NCBI GenBank assembly: GCA_020441905.1
Contig: JAGRLG010000031.1
Coordinates: 1 to 64,000, forward strand
Length of the DNA stretch: 64,000 bases
Origin: Rhodobiaceae bacterium
GTDB lineage: Bacteria > Pseudomonadota > Alphaproteobacteria > Rhizobiales > NORP267
Direction of reading: 5' to 3'
Shown here one piece after another: positions 1 to 8,589 of the stretch (its first letter is position 1; each line of letters opens with the position of its first letter). The translations under genes were made by a program, and so were the position numbers. The notes beneath the pieces were generated by a model, which was not told where the DNA came from, ran no database searches, and saw only the letters and a list, made by a program, of their open reading frames with translations.

Positions 1-762
1 CATGCGGTCGTTTCCAGCACCGCCATTCAGATTTCCGCCGGCAGGCGTTTCATCTACCGGCGTCTCGTCAGCCGGTGCGGGCTCCTCAGCCAGGCCCCGC
101 GCCTGAGCCGTCTCTTCGTCAATGGAATCCTGCCCATCGCCGGTTTCGCCGGTAGGCCGCGCGCCGCCATTCAAGCCAGGGACGTCCGCGCCCTGCGCCG
201 CCGGGGCTGCCGGGGCCGCCGCGCTCCCGGACGAAGACTGGTCCGGCTCGCTCTCCGGTCCACTTGCCTGGCGGCCATTGGCGTTGGCCCGTGCCTGGCC
301 CTGGCCCGCATTGGCGCCGTTGTCCTGTGCGTTCTCGCTCTGGCCATGCTCGGCGCGGCTGGATGCGCCGCGGGACTGGCCGTCCTGCGCATTTTCCTGC
401 CCTCTGCCGTCTTGTTTCGCGGAATCGCTCTTTTCTTCCTGCGGATTTGGCCGCAACTCGGCGCCCTGGTCGGCGGCGGGGCTGGCGAATGACTGCGTGG
501 CGCCCGCCGCGCTGTCGTCCGTTACATCCTGAGAACCAAGATGAATATTGGCCAGGCCGGCCTTGGAACTGGCCGCATCGCTGGTGCCGGGGGAATAGTC
601 CTGGGCGTTCTCGACAGACCGGCGCTCAAGGTTTGCGGCGTCGGTTATCGCGGATGCCGCGCGGTCTTCGCCTGAATGGCTATTTTGCCGCGGCGCGGAT
701 TCTTCACGCACGAGTCCGGAATTCAGCCCGGAATTCGGATTGCCAAAATTGCTGTCAGACAT
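1..762 (-). CDS. RTX-like secreted protein, N-terminal part (runs off left edge)
   Basis: The minus strand is open from an ATG at 762 to the window edge (254 codons, no stop). The translation begins MSDSNFGNPNSG and is almost entirely low-complexity, rich in Gly, Ala, Asn, Gln, Ser, Asp and Glu, with no hydrophobic segment and no Sec signal peptide. At the left edge it reads NLNGGAGNDRM, which matches the start of an RTX calcium-binding nonapeptide (GGxGxD). It sits head to head with a type I secretion ABC exporter and HlyD adaptor, so the simplest reading is that it is their substrate, a large RTX adhesin or exoprotein with a disordered N-terminus. The start is preceded by a purine-rich stretch (AAGAGTGGG). 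What is seen: composition, one RTX-like motif, context. What is inferred: secretion and adhesin role. The rest of the protein lies outside the window. Confidence 0.65.
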   Translation of the reverse strand, partial: MSDSNFGNPNSGLNSGLVREESAPRQNSHSGEDRAASAITDAANLERRSVENAQDYSPGTSDAASSKAGLANIHLGSQDVTDDSAAGATQSFASPAADQGAELRPNPQEEKSDSAKQDGRGQENAQDGQSRGASSRAEHGQSENAQDNGANAGQGQARANANGRQASGPESEPDQSSSGSAAAPAAPAAQGADVPGLNGGARPTGETGDGQDSIDEETAQARGLAEEPAPADETPVDETPAGGNLNGGAGNDRM

Positions 763-906
763 GATCGCCGCCCACTCTTTTCCAACATGAACGCGGAACA
801 TTAGGCGCCAACGAATAAAAAACACCCTGTTGGAAAAGGTACAATTTTACTCAATGCCGTCGGACGCCCGGCCAATTGCCGCGAGGCTTAAGGAATTCAC
901 AACGCA

Positions 907-3900
907 TTGCCGATAATTTGGCGGCTTCTAGTTGCAATTTGTTCGGGATCAGTGGCTTTGCGTACCCAGAACACACTTCGCGGCGGCAAGGGCCTGCTGC
1001 CCGACATATCGATCGCGAGGTCCGGCGGCCTGCCGCCGGTGCGCGGCCCGCGCCTGCCGCACTCGGTTCTTCTGGCCACCCTTGTCCTCAATACCCTCGG
1101 TCTTGCGCTGCCGCTGTCGATTTTGCAGATCTACGACCGCGTGCTGCCCAACCAGGCGACGGCGACACTGGCCTTCATTGTCATCGGCCTCACCCTGGTG
1201 GTCATTCTCGATGCGGCGATGAAGATGGCGCGGGCCAGGATCATCAACTGGACCGGCAGCGCTTTTTCGCAGAACGCAGCCATGGAAGCCTTCCGCCGCA
1301 TGATCAAGGCGCCGCCGTCGAAAATTGAGGGCGATCCGGTCAGCGTTCATATGAACCGGCTGAACTCGCTGTCGGCGATTGGCGATTTCTATGCCGGGCC
1401 GACCCGGCTTCTGATCATCGACGTGCCGATGGCGGGCGTCTATCTCGCCATCATGTATCTGATCGGCGGCGCCATCGTGCTGGTTCCGGTCACCCTGCTG
1501 GCGGTGTTCGCCGTCATCGCCGGTTTCCGCAACCGGTTTCTTCGCCAGGTCATCGCCCAGCGCACCGACCATGAAAACCGTAAATACGACTTCGTCATCG
1601 AGGTTTTGAGCGGCATCCACACCGTCAAGGCCCTGGCTCTCGAGGCGCTGATGCTGCGCCGCTTCGAGCGCCTTCAGCGCCAGGTCGGCATTTTCAGCCA
1701 CAAGTCGATCATGGTCGGCAACGAGGCGCAAAGCACCGCCGCGCTCTATTCCAGCCTCTCCACCATCTGCGTCGTTACCGTCGGCGCCATGATGGCCATT
1801 GCCGGCGAGGTTTCCGTCGGCGTCGTCGCCGCCTGCACCCTGCTGTCCGGGCAGTTGATTCAACCTCTCATGCGCGGCATCAGCGCCTGGGCCGAACTGC
1901 AGAATGTGCGCTGCAAGCACGATGATGCGGCGGCGCTGTTCGATCTCGCGCTCACCGTGCCCGCCGGCGAAGCGATTGAGGGCCTCAAGGGCAATCTGAC
2001 CCTCGACAATGTTACCCTGCGCCAGGAAGGCGCCGAAAAACCGCTGATCGAGAATCTCTCCCATGCCTTCACGCCGGGGACGATAACCGGCTGTCTGTGT
2101 TCGGAGGGTCCCGAACGCATGGCGCTGATCGAGCTGCTTTGCGGCTACCGGGTGGCGGAGAAAGGGCAGGTTCTGGTCGATGGCCACGATCTTGGCGGCG
2201 ACGAACAGGGCGCAATCCGGCGTTCGATTGCCTTTGTCGACCAGACCCCGGTCATTTTCCGCGGCTCCATTCTCGACAATATCACCATGTTCGGGCAGCG
2301 CTCGGATGGCCACATGGCGCGCCGCATTGCCGGCATGGTGGGTCTGGAACAGGCGGTCCACCTTTTCCCCGACGGCTATGATACCGCCCTTGGCGAAGGT
2401 GTCGGCGACGACATCCCGGTTTCTACCGCCCAGTGGATCTCCATCACCCGGGCGATTGCCACCGGTCCCAAGATCCTCATCCTCGACGATGCCACCGATA
2501 CGCTGGATCCGGCTTCAAAGGCTGGCGTTGAGGCGGCATTGCAGAAACTGAAAAATACGATGACGATCATCGTCATCTCCGACAAGCCGCAGGTGCTGGA
2601 CATCGCCGACGCCCGCCTGCGCCTGAGCGCCGGCGGGTTTGAAGAGATCGCCGCGGGCGCCGAAGTCCCGGCCGCGGCCGGCCGTGAATTGGCGGCCGGC
2701 CAGGCGGTGTCGGGGCCGGCCCATCACTTGGGCGCGGCGGCGCGGCCGGTCAATCCGGTCCATGCCCAGCTCGACATGCTCGAAGCCAGCCTCAGTGCCG
2801 CCGCCGAACAGGGCCAGGCCGGCGCCAGCCACCCGGCCCAGGCCTGTCTCGATCCCTTGTTGATGGCCCTTGGCTGGCACGGCGTCGAGCGCCACCTGTT
2901 TGAAGCGCTGCCTCATTTCGATCCCATTGCCACCATCGACGATCTGCGTGCCGTGCTGGTGCGCCTCAATTACCGCACCGAGCCAATACAGGGGCGCATC
3001 CGCGACATCCAGCCCGATGCCTTTCCCTGCCTGTTCGAAGCCGCCGGCAAGCTCTATGTGCTGCTCGGCTTCGAAGAGGACGGCGTGCTGACCGCCTTCG
3101 AGGGCGAATCGCAGCAATTCATGGATATCGAGGACCTGGGGCTGGCCGGCACGGCCTATATCCTCACCCCGATCGACTCCAAGGCCGAGCGCGAGGTGTT
3201 CCAGAAGGGCAACTGGCTGTCGGTAGTGGCGGGGCGTTTCAAGCGTCTTCTCATGCTCATGCTTGGTCTTGGCGGCATCACCAACCTGTTTGCGCTTGCC
3301 CTGCCGATCTACGTCATGACCGTCTATGACAAGGCGATCGGCGCCAAGGCTCCCGACGTTCTGGTGTCGCTCACCATCGGCATCGTCATCATCGTCGCGG
3401 TCGACATGGTGCTGCGCCATATCCGCGCCCGTTCCCAGGCTTATTTCGGCGCCCGTCTCGATACCCTGGTCGGCAACCACGCCTTTTCGCAGCTCCTCTA
3501 TATGCCGGTGGCTATGACCGAATCGGCCTCCATAGGCGGCCAGTTCACTCGGCTGCGGCAGTTCGAGAGCGTACGCGAAACCTTCACCGGTCCGCTTGCC
3601 AGCGCCCTGATCGACATCCCCTTCACCCTCGTCTTCATCGCCGCCATTGCCATGATCGGCGGCAATCTGGCCTGGGTTCCGGCCATCCTCGTTGCCGTCT
3701 ATGCCCTTGTCGGCTTGGTCGTGGTGCCGCGAATCCGCGCCCATGTCTCCCATGCCGGCGAGGCCAAGTCGAAGCTGCAAAACCTGGTCATGGAAATGCT
3801 GTCGCGCCAGCGCACGATCCGCAACGTGTCGGCCGAGCAGGTCTGGATTGACCGCTTCCGCACCCTGTCAGCGGATTTCAACCTCAAGAACCTTGAAACG

Positions 3901-4902
3901 CGGGCGCTCAATTTCAACACCCAGACCATGTCCCAGACCATGATGCTGGTGGCCGGCACGGCGACCCTCGGATTTGGCACCCTGCGCGCCCTGGAGGGCA
4001 GTCTCAGCGCTGGCGCCCTGATTGGCGTCATGGCCCTGACCTGGCGTGTGCTCAACCCGCTCAACCAGGCTTTCGTCAGCCTGACGCGGCTGGGCCAGAC
4101 CCTGCAGAGCATTGAGCAGATCAACAAGCTGATGCGCCTGCCGGTGGAGCGCATTCCCAACGAGCTGCCCTCGGCCTATCGCAGCTTCAAGGGCGCCATC
4201 ACCGCCTCGCGCCTCATCTTCCGCTATCCTGCGCGCCAGGAGCCGGTATTGCGCGGCCTGCAATTTGCCGTCAAGCCCGGCGAACTGGTGGCGATCTCCG
4301 GTGCCAGCGGTGCCGGCAAGTCGACGCTGCTGAAAATGATTCTGGGGCTCTATTCTCCCCAAAGCGGCGCCGTCCTGGCCGATGGACTGGATGTGCGCCA
4401 GCTCAATGCCGGCGAATGGCGCCATGCCATCAGCTACGCCCCCGAGCATCTCCAGCTCTTCTATGGCAGCGTGGCGCAGAATCTCAAGCTCGCCAATCCA
4501 ACGGCCACCGAGGTCGATATCACCCAGGCCGCCGAAGAGATGGGCGTTCTCGACGAGGAATTTGCCATCTATCTGCCGGAGGGCGTCGAGACGCGCCTGA
4601 CCGGCAAGCGGCTGCGCGCCATGCCCGATGAGCTCAAGCAGCGCATCCTGCTGGCCCGCACTTTCGTCAAGCCGGCGCCGATCTACCTGCTGGATTCCCC
4701 GGCCAACAACCTTGGCGACGCCGGCGAAAGGCTGCTCATGGGCAAGATCGCCAGATTGCGCGGCAAGTCGACGGTCATCGTCGTCACCCACCGGCGCGAA
4801 TTGATGAACATGGCCGACCGCCTGATCTATCTCGAGCGCGGACAGGTCGCACTGGATGGGCCGCCGGAAAAGGTTCTGGCCCGGCTTGCCGCTGCCGCCT
4901 GA
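907..4902 (+). CDS. Fused double type I secretion ABC transporter (permease-ATPase, two halves in one chain)
   Basis: A 1331-residue protein holding two complete exporter halves. Half 1: membrane domain at about 50-330 with the family motif LQIYDRVLPN, then a nucleotide-binding domain at about 350-570. Linker and a C39-peptidase-like domain follow at about 645-760 (LNYRTEPIQGRI...YILTPID), without an obvious catalytic Cys-His pair. Half 2: membrane domain at about 775-1065 (ALPIYVMTVYDKAIG) and a second NBD at 1097-1328. NBD2 has an intact Walker A (GASGAGKST, about 1132-1140) and H-loop (VVTHR), but its Walker B ends LLDSP, with Ser where the catalytic Glu belongs, and its signature is AMPDELK. 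NBD1 has lost Walker A (SEGPERMAL), has LLDD-type Walker B (ILILDDATD) and Asp in the H-loop. It would export the protein encoded divergently at 1-762 with the HlyD protein downstream. The first codon taken is TTG 907, with AAGGA 12 bases upstream; GTG 952 is an alternative start. Confidence 0.9.
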   Translation: MPIIWRLLVAICSGSVALRTQNTLRGGKGLLPDISIARSGGLPPVRGPRLPHSVLLATLVLNTLGLALPLSILQIYDRVLPNQATATLAFIVIGLTLVVILDAAMKMARARIINWTGSAFSQNAAMEAFRRMIKAPPSKIEGDPVSVHMNRLNSLSAIGDFYAGPTRLLIIDVPMAGVYLAIMYLIGGAIVLVPVTLLAVFAVIAGFRNRFLRQVIAQRTDHENRKYDFVIEVLSGIHTVKALALEALMLRRFERLQRQVGIFSHKSIMVGNEAQSTAALYSSLSTICVVTVGAMMAIAGEVSVGVVAACTLLSGQLIQPLMRGISAWAELQNVRCKHDDAAALFDLALTVPAGEAIEGLKGNLTLDNVTLRQEGAEKPLIENLSHAFTPGTITGCLCSEGPERMALIELLCGYRVAEKGQVLVDGHDLGGDEQGAIRRSIAFVDQTPVIFRGSILDNITMFGQRSDGHMARRIAGMVGLEQAVHLFPDGYDTALGEGVGDDIPVSTAQWISITRAIATGPKILILDDATDTLDPASKAGVEAALQKLKNTMTIIVISDKPQVLDIADARLRLSAGGFEEIAAGAEVPAAAGRELAAGQAVSGPAHHLGAAARPVNPVHAQLDMLEASLSAAAEQGQAGASHPAQACLDPLLMALGWHGVERHLFEALPHFDPIATIDDLRAVLVRLNYRTEPIQGRIRDIQPDAFPCLFEAAGKLYVLLGFEEDGVLTAFEGESQQFMDIEDLGLAGTAYILTPIDSKAEREVFQKGNWLSVVAGRFKRLLMLMLGLGGITNLFALALPIYVMTVYDKAIGAKAPDVLVSLTIGIVIIVAVDMVLRHIRARSQAYFGARLDTLVGNHAFSQLLYMPVAMTESASIGGQFTRLRQFESVRETFTGPLASALIDIPFTLVFIAAIAMIGGNLAWVPAILVAVYALVGLVVVPRIRAHVSHAGEAKSKLQNLVMEMLSRQRTIRNVSAEQVWIDRFRTLSADFNLKNLETRALNFNTQTMSQTMMLVAGTATLGFGTLRALEGSLSAGALIGVMALTWRVLNPLNQAFVSLTRLGQTLQSIEQINKLMRLPVERIPNELPSAYRSFKGAITASRLIFRYPARQEPVLRGLQFAVKPGELVAISGASGAGKSTLLKMILGLYSPQSGAVLADGLDVRQLNAGEWRHAISYAPEHLQLFYGSVAQNLKLANPTATEVDITQAAEEMGVLDEEFAIYLPEGVETRLTGKRLRAMPDELKQRILLARTFVKPAPIYLLDSPANNLGDAGERLLMGKIARLRGKSTVIVVTHRRELMNMADRLIYLERGQVALDGPPEKVLARLAAAA

Positions 4903-4978
4903 CAGGCGGGAGCGGAGCATATTGCAATTGACGGCCCTTCGATGGGCGCATGGTTAGCGATTAGGCGGGAACGCAAAG

Positions 4979-6319
4979 ATGTTCGAATTTCTGCGCAAAT
5001 TGAGATCAGGCGGCAAGTCTCTCGAGCAGTCGGTCGGCCGGCCTCTCGAACTTGAGAACGGACAGGCGCCCGGCCTTTTGTCGGCAACCCTGTTCGCGGT
5101 CAGTTTTGCCGTCGTCGCCGCCATCGTCTGGGCTTCCATCGCCGAGGTTCACGAGGTTGCGGCGGCCCGCGGCGAGATCGTCCCGTTGGGCCAGATCAAG
5201 GAGGTGCAGCACCTGGAGGGCGGAATTGTCGACCAGGTTCTGGTCAGCGCCGGCGACCGCGTCGAAGCCGGGGCGCCCATTCTCAAGCTGCGCCCCGAAG
5301 CGGTGACATCCGATCTTGGCCGTCTGCAGGACCGCCTTGCCTGGCTGGAACTTGAGGATATGCGCCTGGAGGCCGAGCTTTCCGGAGCTCCGCTCGATTT
5401 CGGCGCCCGCGAAAACGGCTATGTCCAGGCCGTTATGCAGCAGAAAGCCACTTATGCCGCCAATATCGCCGAGCGCGGCAAGGTGCTTGATTCCCTCGAC
5501 GCGCGCGTTGCCAGCAGGCAGTCCGCAATCGACACCCTGAGCACCGAAATCACGCTCCTTGAGCGGCAGCTGAAAACGCAGCGCGAACTCTACAGCATGG
5601 ACGCGACCCTGATGACCAAGGGTCTGACCACCCGCAGCCGCTATCTGGAGGCCAAGGCGGCGCTGCAGCGCGTCGAAACGGCGCTGGCGGCGGCGATGAC
5701 CCGCCTTGCCCAGGCGGTCGATGGCCGCGCCGAGGCTCAGGCCGACCGCGCCCAGGCCAGCGCCGAATACACCCGCCGCAATACCGACCGGCGCGCGCAA
5801 ATCGCCGAGGAGCGCCTCGAACTAGCCCGCCAGATCACCAAATACTCAGATCGTTTTGACCGTCTTTATGTGCGCGCGCCCGTGGCCGGCATGGTCAAGG
5901 ATGTCGTCCCCCGCAGCGCCGGCGCCGTCATCCAGCCCGGACAAGTGGTGGCGGAAATCGTCCCCGAAGGACAGGAACTGGTGGCCGAGGTCAAGGTGCG
6001 GCCGCGCGACATCGGCCATATCAAGGTTGGCGACCCCGCCGATATCGTCATCACCACCTATGACGCCAACACCTATGGCAAATTGCCGGGCAAGGTGGCC
6101 TCGATCTCGGCGTCGAGCTTTCCCGGCGGCGAGGGCGAACCTTATTTCAAGGCCGTGGTGGAGCTGGTTTCCGATGCCACCGGCACGGCGGCGAACTATC
6201 CGCCCCTTCTTCCCGGGATGCTGGTAGATGCCGGCATTGTCACCGGGTCGAAGTCGATCACGCGCTATCTGCTCAAGCCGATCTACCGCTCCTTCGACAA
6301 GGCATTCTCCGAGCGCTAG
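4979..6319 (+). CDS. HlyD-family periplasmic adaptor of type I secretion system
   Basis: A 446-residue membrane fusion protein that would link the inner-membrane ABC exporter to an outer-membrane TolC-like channel. It has a short cytoplasmic N-terminus, one transmembrane segment at about 33-55, a first beta-barrel/lipoyl half (ARGEIVPLGQIKEVQHLEGG, about 64-83), a long heptad-rich coiled-coil region at about 110-290, and the second lipoyl/barrel half (RAPVAGMVKDVV...) followed by the C-terminal barrel. The length is normal for the PrtE/HlyD class. It starts 76 bases after the fused exporter on the same strand, so the two are probably co-transcribed. No TolC-type gene is present in the window; as often happens, the outer-membrane component is probably encoded elsewhere. 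Confidence 0.93.
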   Translation: MFEFLRKLRSGGKSLEQSVGRPLELENGQAPGLLSATLFAVSFAVVAAIVWASIAEVHEVAAARGEIVPLGQIKEVQHLEGGIVDQVLVSAGDRVEAGAPILKLRPEAVTSDLGRLQDRLAWLELEDMRLEAELSGAPLDFGARENGYVQAVMQQKATYAANIAERGKVLDSLDARVASRQSAIDTLSTEITLLERQLKTQRELYSMDATLMTKGLTTRSRYLEAKAALQRVETALAAAMTRLAQAVDGRAEAQADRAQASAEYTRRNTDRRAQIAEERLELARQITKYSDRFDRLYVRAPVAGMVKDVVPRSAGAVIQPGQVVAEIVPEGQELVAEVKVRPRDIGHIKVGDPADIVITTYDANTYGKLPGKVASISASSFPGGEGEPYFKAVVELVSDATGTAANYPPLLPGMLVDAGIVTGSKSITRYLLKPIYRSFDKAFSER

Positions 6320-6349
6320 GGGCGGCGGTCCGGCCGGCGGGGGCCCGGG

Positions 6350-7204
6350 TCAGGCGCGGACCATGACCCGCATCGAGCCGATCTGCTCGATCCTGGCGTC
6401 GATCCTGTCGCCAGGATCGACCTGCCCGACCCCGGCCGGGGTTCCGGTGTAAAACACATCGCCCGGATAGAGCGTGTAGACGCTCGACGCCCAGGAAATC
6501 AGCCTGGCCACCCCCAGCACCAGTTCGCGCGTATTCGTTGTCTGGCGCGTCTCGCCATTGACGGACAGCTCCATGTCGAGGTCGTCGGGGTCGGCGATCT
6601 CGTCCGCCGTCACCAGATAGGGGCCAAGCACCGAATAGCTGTCGGCGGATTTGCGGAAAGAACGGTCCTCGGGTCCTCGTACCGTCATGTCGAGGCCGAT
6701 GGCGTAGCCGGCGACATAAGACAGCGCTTGCCTCTCGCCGATATCCTTGCCGGTCCTGCCGATAATCACGGCCAGTTCCAATTCATGATCGTTGCGCCGG
6801 CCCTCGAACGCGATGCGCACCCCCTGGCCCGGCCCGACCAGCGAGCTGTTGGCTTTCAGGAACAGCCCGGCCCTCGTGATCGACGTGACCTCGTGGCCAT
6901 AGGCGATGTCCTTGCCTTTGACGTCATGGTCGATATGGGACTGGTAGTTGATCGGCGCCGCGATGATCTTGTTGGGATTGGCCACCGGGCTGAGCAGCGT
7001 CACGTCCTCGATACTATGCCTTTCGCCGCGCCGCGCTTCTTGCAGCAACGCCGGTTTCAGGATCTCGAGATTTGCGATCAGCAGATCGCCGGGCGGAAAG
7101 GGGTAGCTGACCGGGGGCAGGGCGGCCAGCGCCGCGGTAACGTCGCAGACCTCCCCGCCGGTCACCAGCCCGACGCGGTTCTGCCCGAAACGGCATAATT
7201 TCAT
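6350..7204 (-). CDS. Fumarylacetoacetate hydrolase family protein
   Basis: A 284-residue FAH-superfamily enzyme. Members cleave C-C bonds of acylpyruvates or decarboxylate/hydrate 2-oxo acids in aromatic ring-cleavage pathways, using a divalent metal. The metal-site pattern is visible: NDHELELAVIIG (E-x-E) followed by an Asp in GYAIGLDMTVRGPEDRS, and the family end YPGDVFYTGTPAGVGQ. The open frame continues upstream to 7507, but the ATG at 7204 is preceded by GTGGAGG at ideal spacing and the protein then starts MKLCRFG, as relatives do. Substrate cannot be read from sequence. Its neighbours are a minus-strand aminotransferase upstream, separated by a terminator, so it is probably its own transcription unit. 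Confidence 0.88.
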   Translation of the reverse strand: MKLCRFGQNRVGLVTGGEVCDVTAALAALPPVSYPFPPGDLLIANLEILKPALLQEARRGERHSIEDVTLLSPVANPNKIIAAPINYQSHIDHDVKGKDIAYGHEVTSITRAGLFLKANSSLVGPGQGVRIAFEGRRNDHELELAVIIGRTGKDIGERQALSYVAGYAIGLDMTVRGPEDRSFRKSADSYSVLGPYLVTADEIADPDDLDMELSVNGETRQTTNTRELVLGVARLISWASSVYTLYPGDVFYTGTPAGVGQVDPGDRIDARIEQIGSMRVMVRA

Positions 7205-7265
7205 ATTGCCTCCACTTGCGTTGCCGGCTTTCCAGGCTGGCGCTGAGAGTGGCACGGCTTGCGGC

Positions 7266-7303
7266 GCAAAAAAAGCGTCCCGCCCGGACATCCGGGCAGG
7301 ACG
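7266..7303 (-). terminator. Rho-independent terminator after hisC-type gene
   Basis: On the minus strand a 13-bp nearly perfect stem (plus-strand arms 7276-7288 and 7291-7303, one mismatch, 2-base loop) is followed by a run of seven T (plus-strand A at 7268-7274). It lies just past the stop of the aminotransferase gene at 7332 and separates it from the FAH-family gene. Confidence 0.85.
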
Positions 7304-7331
7304 GAAAATAGTCTCAACGCCTTGAATGCCT

Positions 7332-8423
7332 TCAGCGCGCCAGGAATTCCTCCAGTGCCGCCGCCACGGCGCGCATCTCGTCTTCGGTGCCGATGGTGAT
7401 CCTGAGCGCGTCCTTGAGGCCGGAGGGATCCTGGCGGCGCACGATGATGCCCTTCGAGCGCAGGAAGTCATCGGCCTCGTGGGCACTCTTGCCGCCGTTT
7501 CCGGCAAATCGCGCCAGCACGAAATTGCCCTCGCTCGGCGGCACCTGAAGGCCCAGCGCCCTCAGTTTTTCGCTAAGCCAGGCGCGCCATTTCGCCGTGT
7601 GGTCCCTGGTGCGGGTCACATGGTCGGCATCCGACAGCGCCGCGATGCCGGCATTGATCGCGGCCTCGTTGACATTGAAGGGCGTGCGCAGCCGGTTCAT
7701 GGCGTCGATGATCGGTTCCGAGCCATAGGCCCAGCCCAGCCGGAGCGCCGACAGCGCATACATCTTGGAGAAGGTGCGCGTCATCACCACGTTCTGCGCG
7801 CGCTCGACCAGCTCGATACCGGGAGAGTAGTCGTCGCGCGCGACATATTCGGCATAGGCGCCGTCGAGCACCAATACGACATTTCCGGGCAGCCCCTTGT
7901 GCAGCCGCTCGATCTCGCTTTTCGGCAGATAGGTGCCGGTCGGATTGTTGGGATTGGCGATCAGCACCACGCGCGTGCGCGGGCTGAGCCTGGCCAGCAG
8001 GGCATCGACGTCCGCGGTCAGGTCCTTTTCCGGCGCCGCCACCGGGGTGGCGCCGGCGCCGCGCGCCGCGATCGGGTACCACAGGAAGCCGTGGGCGGAG
8101 TAAAGCACCTCGTCGCCCGCTCCGGAAAAGGCGGAAATGATCAGCGAGATCAGCTGGTCGGAGCCGCCGCCGCACACGATGCGCGACGCGTCGAGGCCGA
8201 ATTGCCGCGCGATCGCCTCGCGCAGGCGCGCCGCGCCGCCATCGGGATAGCGGTGCAGATGCGATGCGATGTCGCCAAGCGCCGCCATCGCCTTGGGGCT
8301 GGGCCCCAGCGCCCCTTCATTGGAGGCCAGCTTGATCACCTTGTCGAAGCCGGGCAAGGTTCCCTCGCCGCCCTTATAGGGCATGATGTCCAGAATGCTG
8401 GCCCGCGGTTTTGGCGCGCTCAT
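7332..8423 (-). CDS. hisC: Histidinol-phosphate / aromatic aminotransferase (HisC family)
   Basis: A 363-residue class I/II PLP aminotransferase of the HisC family. HisC converts imidazole acetol phosphate and glutamate to histidinol phosphate; several relatives prefer aromatic amino acids. Visible family motifs are LASNEGALGPSP near the N-terminus, IANPNNPTG, VLDGAYAEY, and the PLP-lysine motif TFSKMYALSALRLGWAYG. The start at 8423 gives MSAPKPRASILDIMPY, the usual N-terminal pattern. It is not with other his genes; upstream on the same strand are a TrpB2-type gene and an indolepyruvate ferredoxin oxidoreductase gene. That context leaves room for aromatic transamination instead of, or in addition to, histidine synthesis. 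Family assignment is firm; substrate is inferred. Confidence 0.9.
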   Translation of the reverse strand: MSAPKPRASILDIMPYKGGEGTLPGFDKVIKLASNEGALGPSPKAMAALGDIASHLHRYPDGGAARLREAIARQFGLDASRIVCGGGSDQLISLIISAFSGAGDEVLYSAHGFLWYPIAARGAGATPVAAPEKDLTADVDALLARLSPRTRVVLIANPNNPTGTYLPKSEIERLHKGLPGNVVLVLDGAYAEYVARDDYSPGIELVERAQNVVMTRTFSKMYALSALRLGWAYGSEPIIDAMNRLRTPFNVNEAAINAGIAALSDADHVTRTRDHTAKWRAWLSEKLRALGLQVPPSEGNFVLARFAGNGGKSAHEADDFLRSKGIIVRRQDPSGLKDALRITIGTEDEMRAVAAALEEFLAR

Positions 8424-8589
8424 GGCCCTGGCTCTCCCTTGTTTGCCTTTGCGCCGGGCGCATGACGACCCCTGGCAGGCGGCTCATGCCGCCCGCCGGC
8501 GCTACCGGCTCGTTGCGGATCTGATGCAGGATCCGGCCCCGCCGCGACAGGCGGGGCCGGACTGGTTCGTTTGGCTTGGCCCCCGCGCC

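Noticed and set aside
949-4920. Long minus-strand open frames (470, 421 and 350 codons) opposite the fused exporter
   Set aside because: They mirror the GC-biased codons of the plus-strand gene, have no family motifs and odd composition (His/Arg/Gly/Asp-rich), so they are shadows.
6350-7507. Longer form of the FAH-family protein starting at 7507
   Set aside because: It would run through the intrinsic terminator and into the hisC gene; the ATG at 7204 has an ideal ribosome-binding site.
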